In this document: one piece after another, positions 55,850 to 64,000 of the stretch
Layout of the letters: the number at the start of each line of letters is the position of its first letter
How positions within the stretch are numbered: position 1 is the first letter of the stretch
Assembly (NCBI GenBank): GCA_963748105.1
Contig: CAVVHP010000006.1
Location: 4,217-68,216 of the forward strand
Origin: JAKAGZ01 sp963748105
GTDB taxonomy: Bacteria; Bacteroidota; Ignavibacteria; Ignavibacteriales; Ignavibacteriaceae
Direction of reading: 5' to 3'
DNA length: 64,000 nucleotides
Notes under the pieces: generated by a model
Databases searched by the model: none
What the model was told of the DNA's origin: nothing
What the model saw: the letters and a program-made list of their open reading frames with translations, nothing else
Program-made: the position numbers and the translations under genes

Positions 55850-56584
55850 TTATTTTAGATTTCTGAAATGACTCAGAAGTTCATCACGATTGGCCCGGGA
55901 AATTTCCCTGCCTTTTATCGGGAAATCCGGTATGCTCCTGGCAAGATGCCTTAATTTATGAACATTCATCGATTCAATATCTTCACTTCCGGGGTCAAAT
56001 TGTTCTTTTTCTGCCGGTTCACTTCCCACTGAATCTTCTTTTTCAACTTCAGGATTATCCGTCAGTGCTTCCTGTCTCAGGCGCGATATTGTATCTGCCG
56101 GGCTTTCGTTGGATTCAGGTACCTTATATTCCTCTTCAATTTCTTCTTCAACTATTTCAATTATTTCTTTCTTTTTTTCTATTGGTGTCGCTTCTGTTTT
56201 CTTTTCTTTCCCTACTGGTTTTGGTTTCGCAAGTGTTTTAGTCGCAACAGATTTAACAATTTTAGGTTTTTCTTCTTTTTTAATTGCCTTTTCAACCCTA
56301 GCTGCTTTTTCAGCAATTTCAGGGAGCATAGAAATCAGCTGATCATCTGGTTGGGGAATTACGTGAGTTGAGACAAGTTGTCCAATTCTGCCAGCAGCGG
56401 CTGCTCCCGCATCAACGGCGGCTTTTACTGCAGCGGTGTCACCAACTACTTTTACAGTGATAAGGGCGGGTTTGGTAATATCTTTTCCTACAAACTTAAC
56501 ATTTGAGGCTTTTACCATAGCATCAGCGGCTTCTATTGCAGCCACCAATCCCTTTGTTTCGACTAAACCTAATGCCTTTGGCAT
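55850..56584 (-). CDS. BMC-domain shell protein with long C-terminal extension
   Basis: Residues 1-90 are a bacterial microcompartment (BMC) domain: LGLVETKGLVAAIEAADAM, then the strand with pore loop ITKPALITVKV (no Gly, unlike typical BMC-H pores) and AAVDAGAAAAGRIGQLVSTHVIP. Residues 100-205 are a Lys/Glu/Pro-rich linker. Residues 208-244 form a short domain, MNVHKLRHLARSIPDFPI followed by REISRANRDELLSHF, that resembles SAP/Rho N-terminal helical motifs. BMC proteins tile the shells of protein organelles. The tail is an inference as nucleic-acid- or protein-binding. It follows the BMC-H gene by 7 bases. Confidence 0.85.
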   Translation of the reverse strand: MPKALGLVETKGLVAAIEAADAMVKASNVKFVGKDITKPALITVKVVGDTAAVKAAVDAGAAAAGRIGQLVSTHVIPQPDDQLISMLPEIAEKAARVEKAIKKEEKPKIVKSVATKTLAKPKPVGKEKKTEATPIEKKKEIIEIVEEEIEEEYKVPESNESPADTISRLRQEALTDNPEVEKEDSVGSEPAEKEQFDPGSEDIESMNVHKLRHLARSIPDFPIKGREISRANRDELLSHFRNLK

Positions 56585-56591
56585 AAGCTAT

Positions 56592-56870
56592 CTATTTCTT
56601 CTTTGGAAGAATTTGCTCAATATCAGAATGCGGACGAGGAATAACGTGTACAGACACTAACTCACCAACTCTTTGAGCTGCGGCAGCACCGGCATCAGTA
56701 GCAGCTTTAACTGCTCCAACATCCCCGCGAACCATAACGGTAACATATCCACCACCAATGGTTTCCTTGCCGATTAACTCAACCTTAGCTGCCTTAACCA
56801 TAGCATCAGCTGCTTCGATTGAACCAACAAGCCCTTTTGTTTCAATCATTCCAAGTGCGTCTAGTGTCAT
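56592..56870 (-). CDS. BMC-H hexameric shell protein
   Basis: The 92-residue protein is a single BMC domain: LGMIETKGLVGSIEAADAM, then the pore region ETIGGGYVTVMVRGDVGAVKAA, and AAQRVGELVSVHVIPRPH at the end. Sequence, length and pore loop (IGGG) fit canonical hexameric shell subunits such as EutM or PduA. It would form the main facet of a small protein compartment. No enzyme of a known BMC pathway is next to it, so the cargo genes must be elsewhere. The terminator after the next gene closes the pair. Confidence 0.93.
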   Translation of the reverse strand: MTLDALGMIETKGLVGSIEAADAMVKAAKVELIGKETIGGGYVTVMVRGDVGAVKAATDAGAAAAQRVGELVSVHVIPRPHSDIEQILPKKK

Positions 56871-56960
56871 TGATGTGCTCCAATTTATTTGAATTAGTTG
56901 AATGAAAAATACTTTATAGGGACTTAAATGTCAATTATAAAGTTTTTTAATCCTGCCACC

Positions 56961-57404
56961 TTAACTTTTTCCTTTAAGCCTGTTTTCTTCCAGAAATTCT
57001 CCTAAAATAATAGCTGCGGCGTTACGATCTAAAATTCCTTTATCTCTTCTTTTGTTTTTCTTATTCACGCTTTCAATCATCATATCTGAGGCAATTGAAG
57101 AGGTATATCTCTCGTCCCACAAGATCACTTCAACCTTGTATCTTTTTTCCAGGCTCTCTTTAAACTTGTTAATAGCACCTGAGATTGAAGACTCCTTCCC
57201 GTCTTCCCTGAAAGGAAAACCAAGAACTATTTTTTGAATATTCTTTTCTTTAACAAGATCGTCTAATTCGTTCCAGGTTTTATCATTATTCAGGATAGTT
57301 TTATAAGGATATGCAAATGTAAGAAGAGGATCACTCAGGGCCAGCCCTATTCTTTTTGTTCCATAATCTATGGACAATATTCTTTTATATTGAGCATCAT
57401 CCAT
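56961..57404 (-). CDS. ruvX: Holliday junction resolvase-like protein RuvX/YqgF
   Basis: The 147-residue RNase H-fold protein has LSIDYGTKRIGLALSD near the start with the first catalytic Asp, LWDERYTS with the Glu, and DRNAAAIIL with the final Asp. It processes the 5' end of pre-16S rRNA or resolves Holliday junctions, both reported for the family. It begins 2 bases after the Rel gene stop, so they are co-transcribed. All catalytic positions are intact. Confidence 0.92.
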   Translation of the reverse strand: MDDAQYKRILSIDYGTKRIGLALSDPLLTFAYPYKTILNNDKTWNELDDLVKEKNIQKIVLGFPFREDGKESSISGAINKFKESLEKRYKVEVILWDERYTSSIASDMMIESVNKKNKRRDKGILDRNAAAIILGEFLEENRLKGKS

Positions 57405-57406
57405 GA

Positions 57407-59581
57407 TCAGGCACTCTCAAATCTTTCAACCATATAAACGCCTTTTAATTTTTTCAACCGCTCCATAATCCGCTCTAAGTGCTCAATGTTATGCACATAA
57501 AGTGTTACGCTTCCTTCAAAAGTTGAATTGCTCGTATTAATATTTATTGATTTTATATTAGTATTCTGGTACGAGACGATTGTATGGGATATTTCATTTA
57601 ATATTCCCGGAGAATCATCGCCTGTGACAGTAAGCCCTGCTACAAATAGAGAAGAATCAGCCTCAGGCCATTGAACCGGGACTAACTTAGAGCTGTCATT
57701 TTCCGAAATGTTAATCAGCGTACTGCAAGTTTTTCTGTGAATTTTAACACCTTCACCAACGGTAATATAGCCAATAACGGGGTCGCCTGGAATGGGATTG
57801 CAGCACTTTGCATACGAATATAGAATACCTGTCTTATTTCCTTCTATAAGAATTCCGCCAATATCTCTTCTGGCGGTTACTGCAAAATTATCAAATTCAA
57901 GAGTATTAGTTTCTTTCTGTTTTGGCTCATTTTCTCTTGAAGCTGTCAAAACTTGTTCCAGGTTTAGTTTGCTCTGTCCGATAGCCTTGAAAAAACTTTT
58001 GGTATTATCAAACTTAAAACTTTCTGCCAGTTTTGCTATATCTTTCTGATCAAAAGATAGTTTTAATTTCTTTGTTTTTTTCTCCCAAAGCTCTTTCCCA
58101 AGCGCTACTACTTCTTCCTCTTCCTTGTTAATCCATTTTCTAACCGCAGTTTTTGCTTTGTGAGTATTCACAAATTTCATCCAGCTTTTATTCGGATGCT
58201 GATTTTTTGAAGTAATAATCTCAACCTGGTCACCACTGTGCAAAATTGTATCTAGTGGTACAATTTTACCATTTACCTTAGCTCCAATACAGTGAAATCC
58301 CACCTTACTATGTATATCAAAAGCAAAATCAACAGGTGTTGAATTAGCGGGTAATCTTCTTAATTCTCCTTTAGGTGTAAACACATAAATTTCATATTGA
58401 TAAAGATTCAGCTTAAAACTTTCCAAAAGTTCTTTACGGGCTTCTTCTTTGGAGGCATTTTCAAAAATTTCTCTTATCCAGTTTACCCACGTTTCCAGAT
58501 CTTTGTCGCTGGTTGATTTATCTTCTTTATATTTCCAGTGTGCTGCCACACCTTTTTCAGCAACCTCGTGCATTTCATTAGTTCTGATCTGCACTTCTAC
58601 AAGTCTACCTTCTGGCCCAATTACCGTTGTGTGAATTGATTGATAATTATTTGTTTTGGGAATAGAAATGTAGTCCTTAAACCTATCCGGAACAGGCATA
58701 TATATCTGGTTTACAATTCCAAGCGTTGTGTAACAGTCATTTGTATTTAGAGTGTGCAAAATAATTCTGATTGCAAACAAATCATAAATCTCTTCAAAAG
58801 GTTTATTACGGCGTACCATCTTCCTGTAAATACTGTAAAGATGTTTTGCCCGTCCCCCTATTTCGTATTTCAAATTATATTCTTTTAATTTACTTTCTAT
58901 GGGTTCGATAAACTTTTTAATCAGACCTTCTCTTTCTCTTCTTTTACTCTTTATCTTTTTAGCAATATCGTCATATGCTTCTTTATTGAGATACTTAAAT
59001 GAAAGGTCTTCAAGTTCCCATTTTACTCTCGCAAGACCAAACCTGTTGGCAAATGGAGCATAAATTTCGAGCGTTTCCTGTGCAATTCTTCTTTGCTTTT
59101 CAGGACCAACAAATTCAAGTGTCCGCATATTATGAAGACGATCAGCAACCTTAACAAGTATTACCCTTACATCTTTTACCATCGATAATAATAGTTTGCG
59201 GTAATTTTCAGCTTGAGTAATTCCCTGACCTTTGAATATTCCACCAATCTTCGTTACGCCATCTACAATTTCTGCTACTTCTTTTCCAAATTCCCTGGCA
59301 AGTAAGTCTAAATTAAATTCAGTGTCCTCTACAACATCATGTAAGAGTGTGCTTACAATAGTTATATCATCGAGTGGAAATTCTTTTGCTACTATTAAAG
59401 CAACTTCAAATGGATGAGTAAAATATGGCTCCCCGGATGCACGAAGATCATTTTTATGAGCTTCTATGCAAAATTCAAACGCTTTTGTGATCAAAACTTC
59501 ATTCGGATTTGGCAGATTTTTCCTGCATGTCTCAAGAAGTTCATCAAGCATTTTTTTATTTTTCGGATTTGATAAGCTCAT
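57407..59581 (-). CDS. rel: bifunctional (p)ppGpp synthetase/hydrolase (Rel/SpoT)
   Basis: The 724-residue protein has an HD hydrolase domain (about 30-180; HPFEVALIVAKEF, LLHDVVEDT), then the RelA synthetase domain (IGGRAKHLYSIYRKM, then DLFAIRII), a TGS domain (IYVFTPKGELRRLPANSTPVDFAFDIHS) and an ACT domain (about 640-720). It makes and degrades (p)ppGpp, the stringent-response signal. The HD and synthetase motifs look complete, so bifunctional activity is likely. It precedes ruvX with a 2-base gap. Confidence 0.93.
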   Translation of the reverse strand: MSLSNPKNKKMLDELLETCRKNLPNPNEVLITKAFEFCIEAHKNDLRASGEPYFTHPFEVALIVAKEFPLDDITIVSTLLHDVVEDTEFNLDLLAREFGKEVAEIVDGVTKIGGIFKGQGITQAENYRKLLLSMVKDVRVILVKVADRLHNMRTLEFVGPEKQRRIAQETLEIYAPFANRFGLARVKWELEDLSFKYLNKEAYDDIAKKIKSKRREREGLIKKFIEPIESKLKEYNLKYEIGGRAKHLYSIYRKMVRRNKPFEEIYDLFAIRIILHTLNTNDCYTTLGIVNQIYMPVPDRFKDYISIPKTNNYQSIHTTVIGPEGRLVEVQIRTNEMHEVAEKGVAAHWKYKEDKSTSDKDLETWVNWIREIFENASKEEARKELLESFKLNLYQYEIYVFTPKGELRRLPANSTPVDFAFDIHSKVGFHCIGAKVNGKIVPLDTILHSGDQVEIITSKNQHPNKSWMKFVNTHKAKTAVRKWINKEEEEVVALGKELWEKKTKKLKLSFDQKDIAKLAESFKFDNTKSFFKAIGQSKLNLEQVLTASRENEPKQKETNTLEFDNFAVTARRDIGGILIEGNKTGILYSYAKCCNPIPGDPVIGYITVGEGVKIHRKTCSTLINISENDSSKLVPVQWPEADSSLFVAGLTVTGDDSPGILNEISHTIVSYQNTNIKSININTSNSTFEGSVTLYVHNIEHLERIMERLKKLKGVYMVERFESA

Positions 59582-59676
59582 TTTATCCGGGAATAATGAC
59601 TAAAAGATAAATTTCTTTATAATTTAGTCTATTTTTTCCAATTGTTAAAGTGATTAAATCTAATGGTAAGACCTTA

Positions 59677-60702
59677 TTATTGGCCGGAAAGTTCCTTTTT
59701 CAGATCCTGTACATGTTCCAGCCTGTCCCCCAGTTTATCTTCTACAAAATCAGAAAGATTGGTAATAGAAAGAATTTCGTTACAATAGTTCAAAGCTTTT
59801 TGCTTTTCACCCAGTTTTACATACTGTCTTGCAATAATATGTTCCAGAACAATTTCATTATAATGATTATTAGTTTTCATACTCTTATACATATGAAGCA
59901 ATATTTCATAAATATCTATTGCTTTACTTTTATCTATTCCTTCATAGGCTCTGGCCTGAGGCCACAAAAAATATCTGCAATCGGGATATTCCTTTAACAT
60001 TTTTTCGGCCAAATTTATGGCATCCTGGTATTTCTTCTGATCGATATAAATCCACAGAAGTGAATTTACTGCCATGTAGTTGGTATAGGTAGCTTTATCT
60101 ACGGCTTTCTTAAGGTATTTTATCCCCTCTTCACGCTCATCTTTAATAAACGGCAGCCATTTAAGCGATTCAGTTTTTCTACTGCGCCAGTACTTAAAAC
60201 CTCCAATAGCAGCGTAGGCCTCGTAAAAATCGGGATTCATGGCAAGACATTTTTCAAATCCTTTTACAGAATTAATACCATTTGAAAATGCAGATAACCA
60301 GTTTCTTTCAAGTGCCTGGTAATAAGCATAATATCCTGCCCTGAGAGAGACAAAACACTGGTGCCAGATATTATTCGGATCCTTTTCGTATAAGCGGTCC
60401 GAAATAGTCTCGGCGGTATCAAGATTATCATTAATATAATCAGAATTATAGGGTTCTTTATAGTCATAGGATCTGGCAATGCTTGTACCGACAAGATAAA
60501 TTTTTCCGAGGGGCAATTCAGGATATTTTTTATTGAGTTCTTCGAAAATGTTTTTGGCCTGATCATAATCCTGCAGAAGCAGCTTATTAATCCCGCTTTT
60601 TAGAAGAGAGTCAACAACCGGGTCAGGATAATTCTGTGCGAATATGCTTCCTGAAAATAAAGTTATAAACAGTAGTAATGAAAATAGATTATAGCGTACC
60701 AA
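59677..60702 (-). CDS. secreted tetratricopeptide-repeat protein
   Basis: The protein has a signal peptide (VRYNLFSLLLFITLFSGSIFA/Q) and about six TPR-like helix pairs (for example LLQDYDQAKNIFEELNKKY, YQDAINLAEKMLKEY). I start it at TTG 60702 because GGAG lies 9 bases before it and the signal peptide then begins at VRYN. GTG 60723 and ATG 60720 are upstream alternatives, but they have weaker ribosome binding sites. That start lies inside upp, with an overlap of 14 bases. TPRs mediate protein contacts; the partner is unknown. Confidence 0.75.
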   Translation of the reverse strand: MVRYNLFSLLLFITLFSGSIFAQNYPDPVVDSLLKSGINKLLLQDYDQAKNIFEELNKKYPELPLGKIYLVGTSIARSYDYKEPYNSDYINDNLDTAETISDRLYEKDPNNIWHQCFVSLRAGYYAYYQALERNWLSAFSNGINSVKGFEKCLAMNPDFYEAYAAIGGFKYWRSRKTESLKWLPFIKDEREEGIKYLKKAVDKATYTNYMAVNSLLWIYIDQKKYQDAINLAEKMLKEYPDCRYFLWPQARAYEGIDKSKAIDIYEILLHMYKSMKTNNHYNEIVLEHIIARQYVKLGEKQKALNYCNEILSITNLSDFVEDKLGDRLEHVQDLKKELSGQ

Positions 60703-61327
60703 ATGTCCTGTCTCCTGCATCACCGAGTCCCGGTAATATATATCCTTTATCGTTTAATTCCCTATCCAATGCTGCACCGAATATTTTAACATCCGGATGC
60801 TCGCTTTCCACTTTTTTAATTCCTTCAGGAGCTGCAACAAGACAGGCAAAAACTATATCTTTTGCTCCTCTTTTCTTTAAATATTTAATAGCCTCAGAAG
60901 CGCTTCCACCTGTCGCAAGCATTGGATCAATTAATATTACTTTTGCAACATCAAGATTTTTAGGTGTTTTATAATAATATTCAACTGGCAATAATGTGTT
61001 TTCATCTCTTTGCAATCCAATATGCCCGACATGAGCATCCGGTATTATTGCAAGAAAACCGCTCACCATTCCAAGTCCGGCTCTTAAAACCGGCACCATC
61101 ACCACATCTTTTGAAGTTTTGTAACCCTCGGTTTTTTCAAGTGGAGTATCAATTTCAATTCTTTTTAGTTCCATCTCCCTGCTAATTTCAACTGCCAGTA
61201 CAGTTGAAATTCTTTTAACTGCTGCCCTGAATGCTTCAGGCACAGTATGCTTTTCTCTCAGAGTTGTTACATCCCTTTTGATAATTGGATGAGTTAACAC
61301 AGTAAAATTTTTATAACCTGAAAACAT
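60689..61327 (-). CDS. upp: uracil phosphoribosyltransferase
   Basis: The 212-residue PRTase has the PRPP-binding loop in ILIDPMLATGGSASEAI, the LVAAPEGIKKVESEHPDV segment and the uracil-binding PGLGDAGDRTFGT at the C-terminus. It converts uracil and PRPP to UMP in pyrimidine salvage. All family motifs are present. Its stop at 60689 lies inside the next gene's coding region, so the two share a transcript. The start at ATG 61327 is followed by MFSGYKNFTVLTHPI. Confidence 0.95.
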   Translation of the reverse strand: MFSGYKNFTVLTHPIIKRDVTTLREKHTVPEAFRAAVKRISTVLAVEISREMELKRIEIDTPLEKTEGYKTSKDVVMVPVLRAGLGMVSGFLAIIPDAHVGHIGLQRDENTLLPVEYYYKTPKNLDVAKVILIDPMLATGGSASEAIKYLKKRGAKDIVFACLVAAPEGIKKVESEHPDVKIFGAALDRELNDKGYILPGLGDAGDRTFGTL

Positions 61328-61347
61328 AAATACCCCAGTTGTGAATT

Positions 61348-62703
61348 TTAGCTATTCAATATTTTCCTTCCCAGCACAGACAGAAGATTAACAAATGGCG
61401 ATAAAGGTGGAGTATAATTATAATTTACCGAAGCCAGACCATCTGCACTTTGTTTTGTTCGAATCATTAAAGAAATAATATCTCCAAATCCTGCAGTTTC
61501 TTTTCCTCCGAAGAACGAAGCACCTAGAATTCTTTTTGTTCTCTTTTCAAAAATAATTTTACCAAAAACTTTTTCGCTTCCGGGCATTACCTCTATCAAA
61601 TTTGGGACAACGGCATCAACGGAATCAAACAAAATATTTTCCTTTTTTGCTTGTAATGAACTTAAGCCAACATTTACAAAATATTTATCAAATATTTTTA
61701 CCGCCAGATTCTTTACTACTGAATCAGCTTTTTTGTTTCCACCTGCAGCATTTTCACCTGCAATATGCCCGAAATCTCTTGCGATTGTTGCAAGGGGCAT
61801 ATAGTCCGGTCGACCAGTTACGGCATTTGTTACTTCAACATTATCCCCTGCTGCAAAGATATGCTGGCAAGATGTTTTTAGCTTGTAATCTACTTTTAAT
61901 GCGTCTGATTTTCCAGTTTCCAGCCCTATCTTTTTTCCAAGTTCATTATTCGGGGTAAAGCCTGCAGCAAGGATTATTAAATCAAATTCCAGTAGTCTGC
62001 TATCCAGGTTGATAGACTTAATTTCATTTTCATCAGGCAATACCTTCATTTTAGCAGCATTACCATAAAAAGATATTCCATTTTGATTGAGCAATTCTCC
62101 GACTAAAGATCTGATTTCGATATCGGCTAAAGGAAGTGGTAAGTTTTCTTTCTCCAATATAGTAACATTTATATCGAGTCTCTTAAAAGATTCTGCAGCT
62201 TCAAGTCCTATGTATCCGGCCCCGACAATAACTACCTTTTTAATTTCTTTAGTTTTAATTTTTTCACTAATCTTTATCAGATCAGAAACAGATTTTAGAT
62301 TAAATACATTTTTAAGGTTATCCGGAAACTCTTTTAATCGTTTGGGTTTTGAACCAGTTGCCAGCACCAGTTTGTCGTAGTTAAATTCCCGTATTTCATT
62401 ATTCTCCAGATTACGAACTTGTATTATTCTATCACCTCTTAAAATATTTTCAACAAAATGGTTTGTATAAACTTTCACTCCTTTTTTACGGTAGAATTCT
62501 TCCGGAGTAAAGAAAACAACATCATTTACGCTATTAATTTCACCTGATAAAACATATGGTAATTCACATGTTCCTGTTGAAATATAATTCCCGGCTTCAA
62601 AAAGAGTTACTTCTGCATCAGGGTTTACTCTTTTTGCTTTTGCCGCAGCAGCCGGGCCGGCAGCATTTCCGCCTACAATAATTATTTTACCGGGCTTAAT
62701 CAT
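61348..62703 (-). CDS. NAD(P)/FAD-dependent oxidoreductase of the CoA-disulfide reductase/NADH oxidase family
   Basis: The 451-residue protein has two dinucleotide-binding Rossmann motifs: GGNAAGPAAAA (11-21) for FAD and VVIVGAGYIGLEAAESF for NAD(P)H. Cys46, in STGTCELPY, is the active-site Cys of CoA-disulfide reductases and NADH oxidases. The C-terminal dimerisation domain follows. It reduces CoA disulfides or O2 with NAD(P)H. The ATG at 62703 overlaps the der stop by four bases (ATGA). Which of the activities it has cannot be told by eye. Confidence 0.85.
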   Translation of the reverse strand: MIKPGKIIIVGGNAAGPAAAAKAKRVNPDAEVTLFEAGNYISTGTCELPYVLSGEINSVNDVVFFTPEEFYRKKGVKVYTNHFVENILRGDRIIQVRNLENNEIREFNYDKLVLATGSKPKRLKEFPDNLKNVFNLKSVSDLIKISEKIKTKEIKKVVIVGAGYIGLEAAESFKRLDINVTILEKENLPLPLADIEIRSLVGELLNQNGISFYGNAAKMKVLPDENEIKSINLDSRLLEFDLIILAAGFTPNNELGKKIGLETGKSDALKVDYKLKTSCQHIFAAGDNVEVTNAVTGRPDYMPLATIARDFGHIAGENAAGGNKKADSVVKNLAVKIFDKYFVNVGLSSLQAKKENILFDSVDAVVPNLIEVMPGSEKVFGKIIFEKRTKRILGASFFGGKETAGFGDIISLMIRTKQSADGLASVNYNYTPPLSPFVNLLSVLGRKILNS

Positions 62704-64000
62704 TTACCTTTAAAACTTATTGTAAAAGGGATTCCTTCAAAACCGAAATTTTTCCGGATAAGTTTTTCTAAAAATCTTTTGTAATTATCAGGAATGTTTT
62801 TCGGATAATTCGAGAAAAACAGAAAAACAGGATAGTGATCGCCAACCTGGGTAATATATTTTATTTTAACTTCTTTACCTGTTGGTGTAGTAGGTGGAGG
62901 TGTTTTTTCTATTTCAGGTAAAAGAACATCATTAAGGTGGCTTGTAGTAATTTTCTTTTTTCTTTCCTCAAATATTGTCCTGGCAAGATCAACCAGCTTA
63001 AATATCCTTTGTTTATTTAATGCTGAAATAAAAATGATCGGAATGTAATCCAGCGCCCCCAGGCTTTTTTTAATTTCTGTTGTTTTTTCTTTTGCTGTAT
63101 TAGTTTCCTTTTCAATCAAGTCCCATTTATTTACTGCGATAATAATTCCTTTTCTCCATCTGACAGCTTCATCCAGAATTTTCTGGTCCTGATTTTCAAG
63201 ACCATATCGTGCATCAAGTAAAATTATTGCAAGCTCACACTCACCAATAGCCTTCAATGAACGGATATTAGAAAAGAATTCAATATTTTCTTCAACTCTT
63301 TTTTTCTTACGCAAACCGGCAGTATCTACCAATACAATTTCTTCACCATAATATTTTAAAATTGAATCTACACTATCTCTGGTCGTTCCGGGAATATCGG
63401 TAACAATACTCCTGTCTATACCAAGTAACGCATTTGTTAATGATGACTTTCCTACGTTAGGTCTTCCAACAACAGCAATTTTTAATCTTTTATCCTCAAC
63501 CACTTCTTCATCTTTACCTGGAAAATCTTTTGTCAGTTCGTCAAGGAAGTCACCTATTTTTCTTCCCATTTGTGCCGATATATCATAAATATTTTCAACT
63601 CCAAGGGAATAGAATTCAGTAGCAGCTAATTCAAAATTTTCTGAGTCAATTTTATTTACTACCAGGGAATAATCTCTTTGAGAAGTTCTTAACAACTTGA
63701 TTATTTCTGAATCCATCGGGTTGACACCTTCCCGTCCGTCCACCATAAAAATAATTTTATCTGCTTCTGTAATTGCAATTTCCACCTGGTCCCTGATCGC
63801 CTTTTCAAAAAGATCGGCTGAATCCGGTACATAACCTCCTGTATCTATAACACGAAATTCTTTTCCAGCCCATTCTGCTTCACCATAATTCCTGTCGCGT
63901 GTCACCCCGCTAAAATTATGTACTATTGCATCCCTTCTTCCAACTAACCTGTTAAATAAAGTTGATTTTCCTACATTAGGTCTGCCAATTATAACTACTA
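62700..64000 (-). CDS. der: ribosome-assembly GTPase Der/EngA (partial at the N-terminus)
   Basis: The frame continues past the first GTG at 63905 to the window end: VVIIGRPNVGKSTLFNRLVG is the first P-loop, so the gene lacks only a few start codons beyond 64000. Two tandem GTPase domains follow (the second P-loop is VVGRPNVGKSSLTNALLG near the middle), each with DTAG/DTGG, NKxD motifs. A KH-like domain ends the protein. It acts in 50S ribosome assembly. The stop overlaps the flavoprotein gene start. Confidence 0.95.
   Translation of the reverse strand, partial: VVIIGRPNVGKSTLFNRLVGRRDAIVHNFSGVTRDRNYGEAEWAGKEFRVIDTGGYVPDSADLFEKAIRDQVEIAITEADKIIFMVDGREGVNPMDSEIIKLLRTSQRDYSLVVNKIDSENFELAATEFYSLGVENIYDISAQMGRKIGDFLDELTKDFPGKDEEVVEDKRLKIAVVGRPNVGKSSLTNALLGIDRSIVTDIPGTTRDSVDSILKYYGEEIVLVDTAGLRKKKRVEENIEFFSNIRSLKAIGECELAIILLDARYGLENQDQKILDEAVRWRKGIIIAVNKWDLIEKETNTAKEKTTEIKKSLGALDYIPIIFISALNKQRIFKLVDLARTIFEERKKKITTSHLNDVLLPEIEKTPPPTTPTGKEVKIKYITQVGDHYPVFLFFSNYPKNIPDNYKRFLEKLIRKNFGFEGIPFTISFKGK

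Noticed and set aside
63905..64000. GTG at 63905 as the start of der
   Set aside because: The same frame upstream encodes the first P-loop GRPNVGKST, so the gene is truncated by the window edge and does not start at 63905.
1..64000. CRISPR arrays, prophage, insertion sequences, rRNA operons
   Set aside because: No direct-repeat/spacer pattern, transposase, integrase, structural phage gene or rRNA core sequence was seen.

Overview
This AT-rich window looks like a chromosomal segment from an Ignavibacteria-type bacterium (Bacteroidota/Chlorobiota side). The grounds are: two secreted proteins ending in the NYPNPFNPST-type sorting signal of the type IX secretion system; a quinol oxidoreductase of the alternative complex III (ACIII) kind directly upstream of an A2-type cytochrome oxidase; a promoter-like TTTG-N20-TATATTTG element upstream of tRNA-Leu; and a tRNA whose CCA end is not encoded. 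I see no phage, insertion sequence, CRISPR array or rRNA.

Layout. 0.3-0.9 kb: a small DUF4258/YgiT-zinc-finger pair resembling a toxin-antitoxin module. 1-9.7 kb (minus): a MacAB-TolC-type export locus with one ATPase, one adaptor, a frameshifted outer-membrane factor, four permeases and a decayed C-terminal stub of a further permease. 10-18.8 kb (minus): CCA-adding enzyme, a frameshifted AI-2E-family transporter, a membrane-anchored HExxH protease-like protein, murA, and a PP2C phosphatase/Ser-Thr kinase pair whose kinase carries an extracytoplasmic YCF48-like propeller. 19-21.2 kb (plus): promoter, tRNA-Leu(UAG), tig, clpP, terminator. 21.3-30 kb: a visibly more GC-rich block with a VWA protein (frameshifted), a MoxR-like AAA+ ATPase, two paralogous arylsulfotransferase-like T9SS cargo proteins and an unrecognised Lys-rich protein. 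30-34 kb: alpha-glucan phosphorylase, an ORF lacking a start codon, and a SpoIIE-type phosphatase.

34.4-49.3 kb (minus) is a continuous respiratory cluster in transcription order: actA (pentaheme c), a 40-aa Tat-leader-like ORF, actB (split by a frameshift into MopB-like and Fe-S parts), actC, an actD-actE fusion, actF, a cytochrome c, an SCO copper chaperone, ctaD, ctaE, ctaF, ctaC, ctaB and a membrane protein with a C-terminal cytochrome c domain. It would take electrons from quinol through ACIII and c-type hemes to a copper A oxidase and O2. 49.7-64 kb (minus): glycolate/lactate-oxidase-like glcD-glcF, a CtpA-type protease, tmk, a YbbR protein, two bacterial microcompartment shell proteins, ruvX, a Rel/SpoT enzyme, a TPR lipoprotein-like secreted protein, upp, a CoA-disulfide-reductase-like flavoprotein and the truncated start of der.

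Four genes (TolC-like, AI-2E-like, VWA, actB) are each broken by one surplus base. Repairing a single base restores family sequence in every case, so either assembly error or real decay is possible and read-level checking is decisive. No wholly new system is proven here. The best leads are the shell protein with a nucleic-acid-binding-like tail, the 40-aa ORF in the act operon, the ActD-ActE fusion, and the two-step domain organisation of the kinase and of the HExxH membrane protein.
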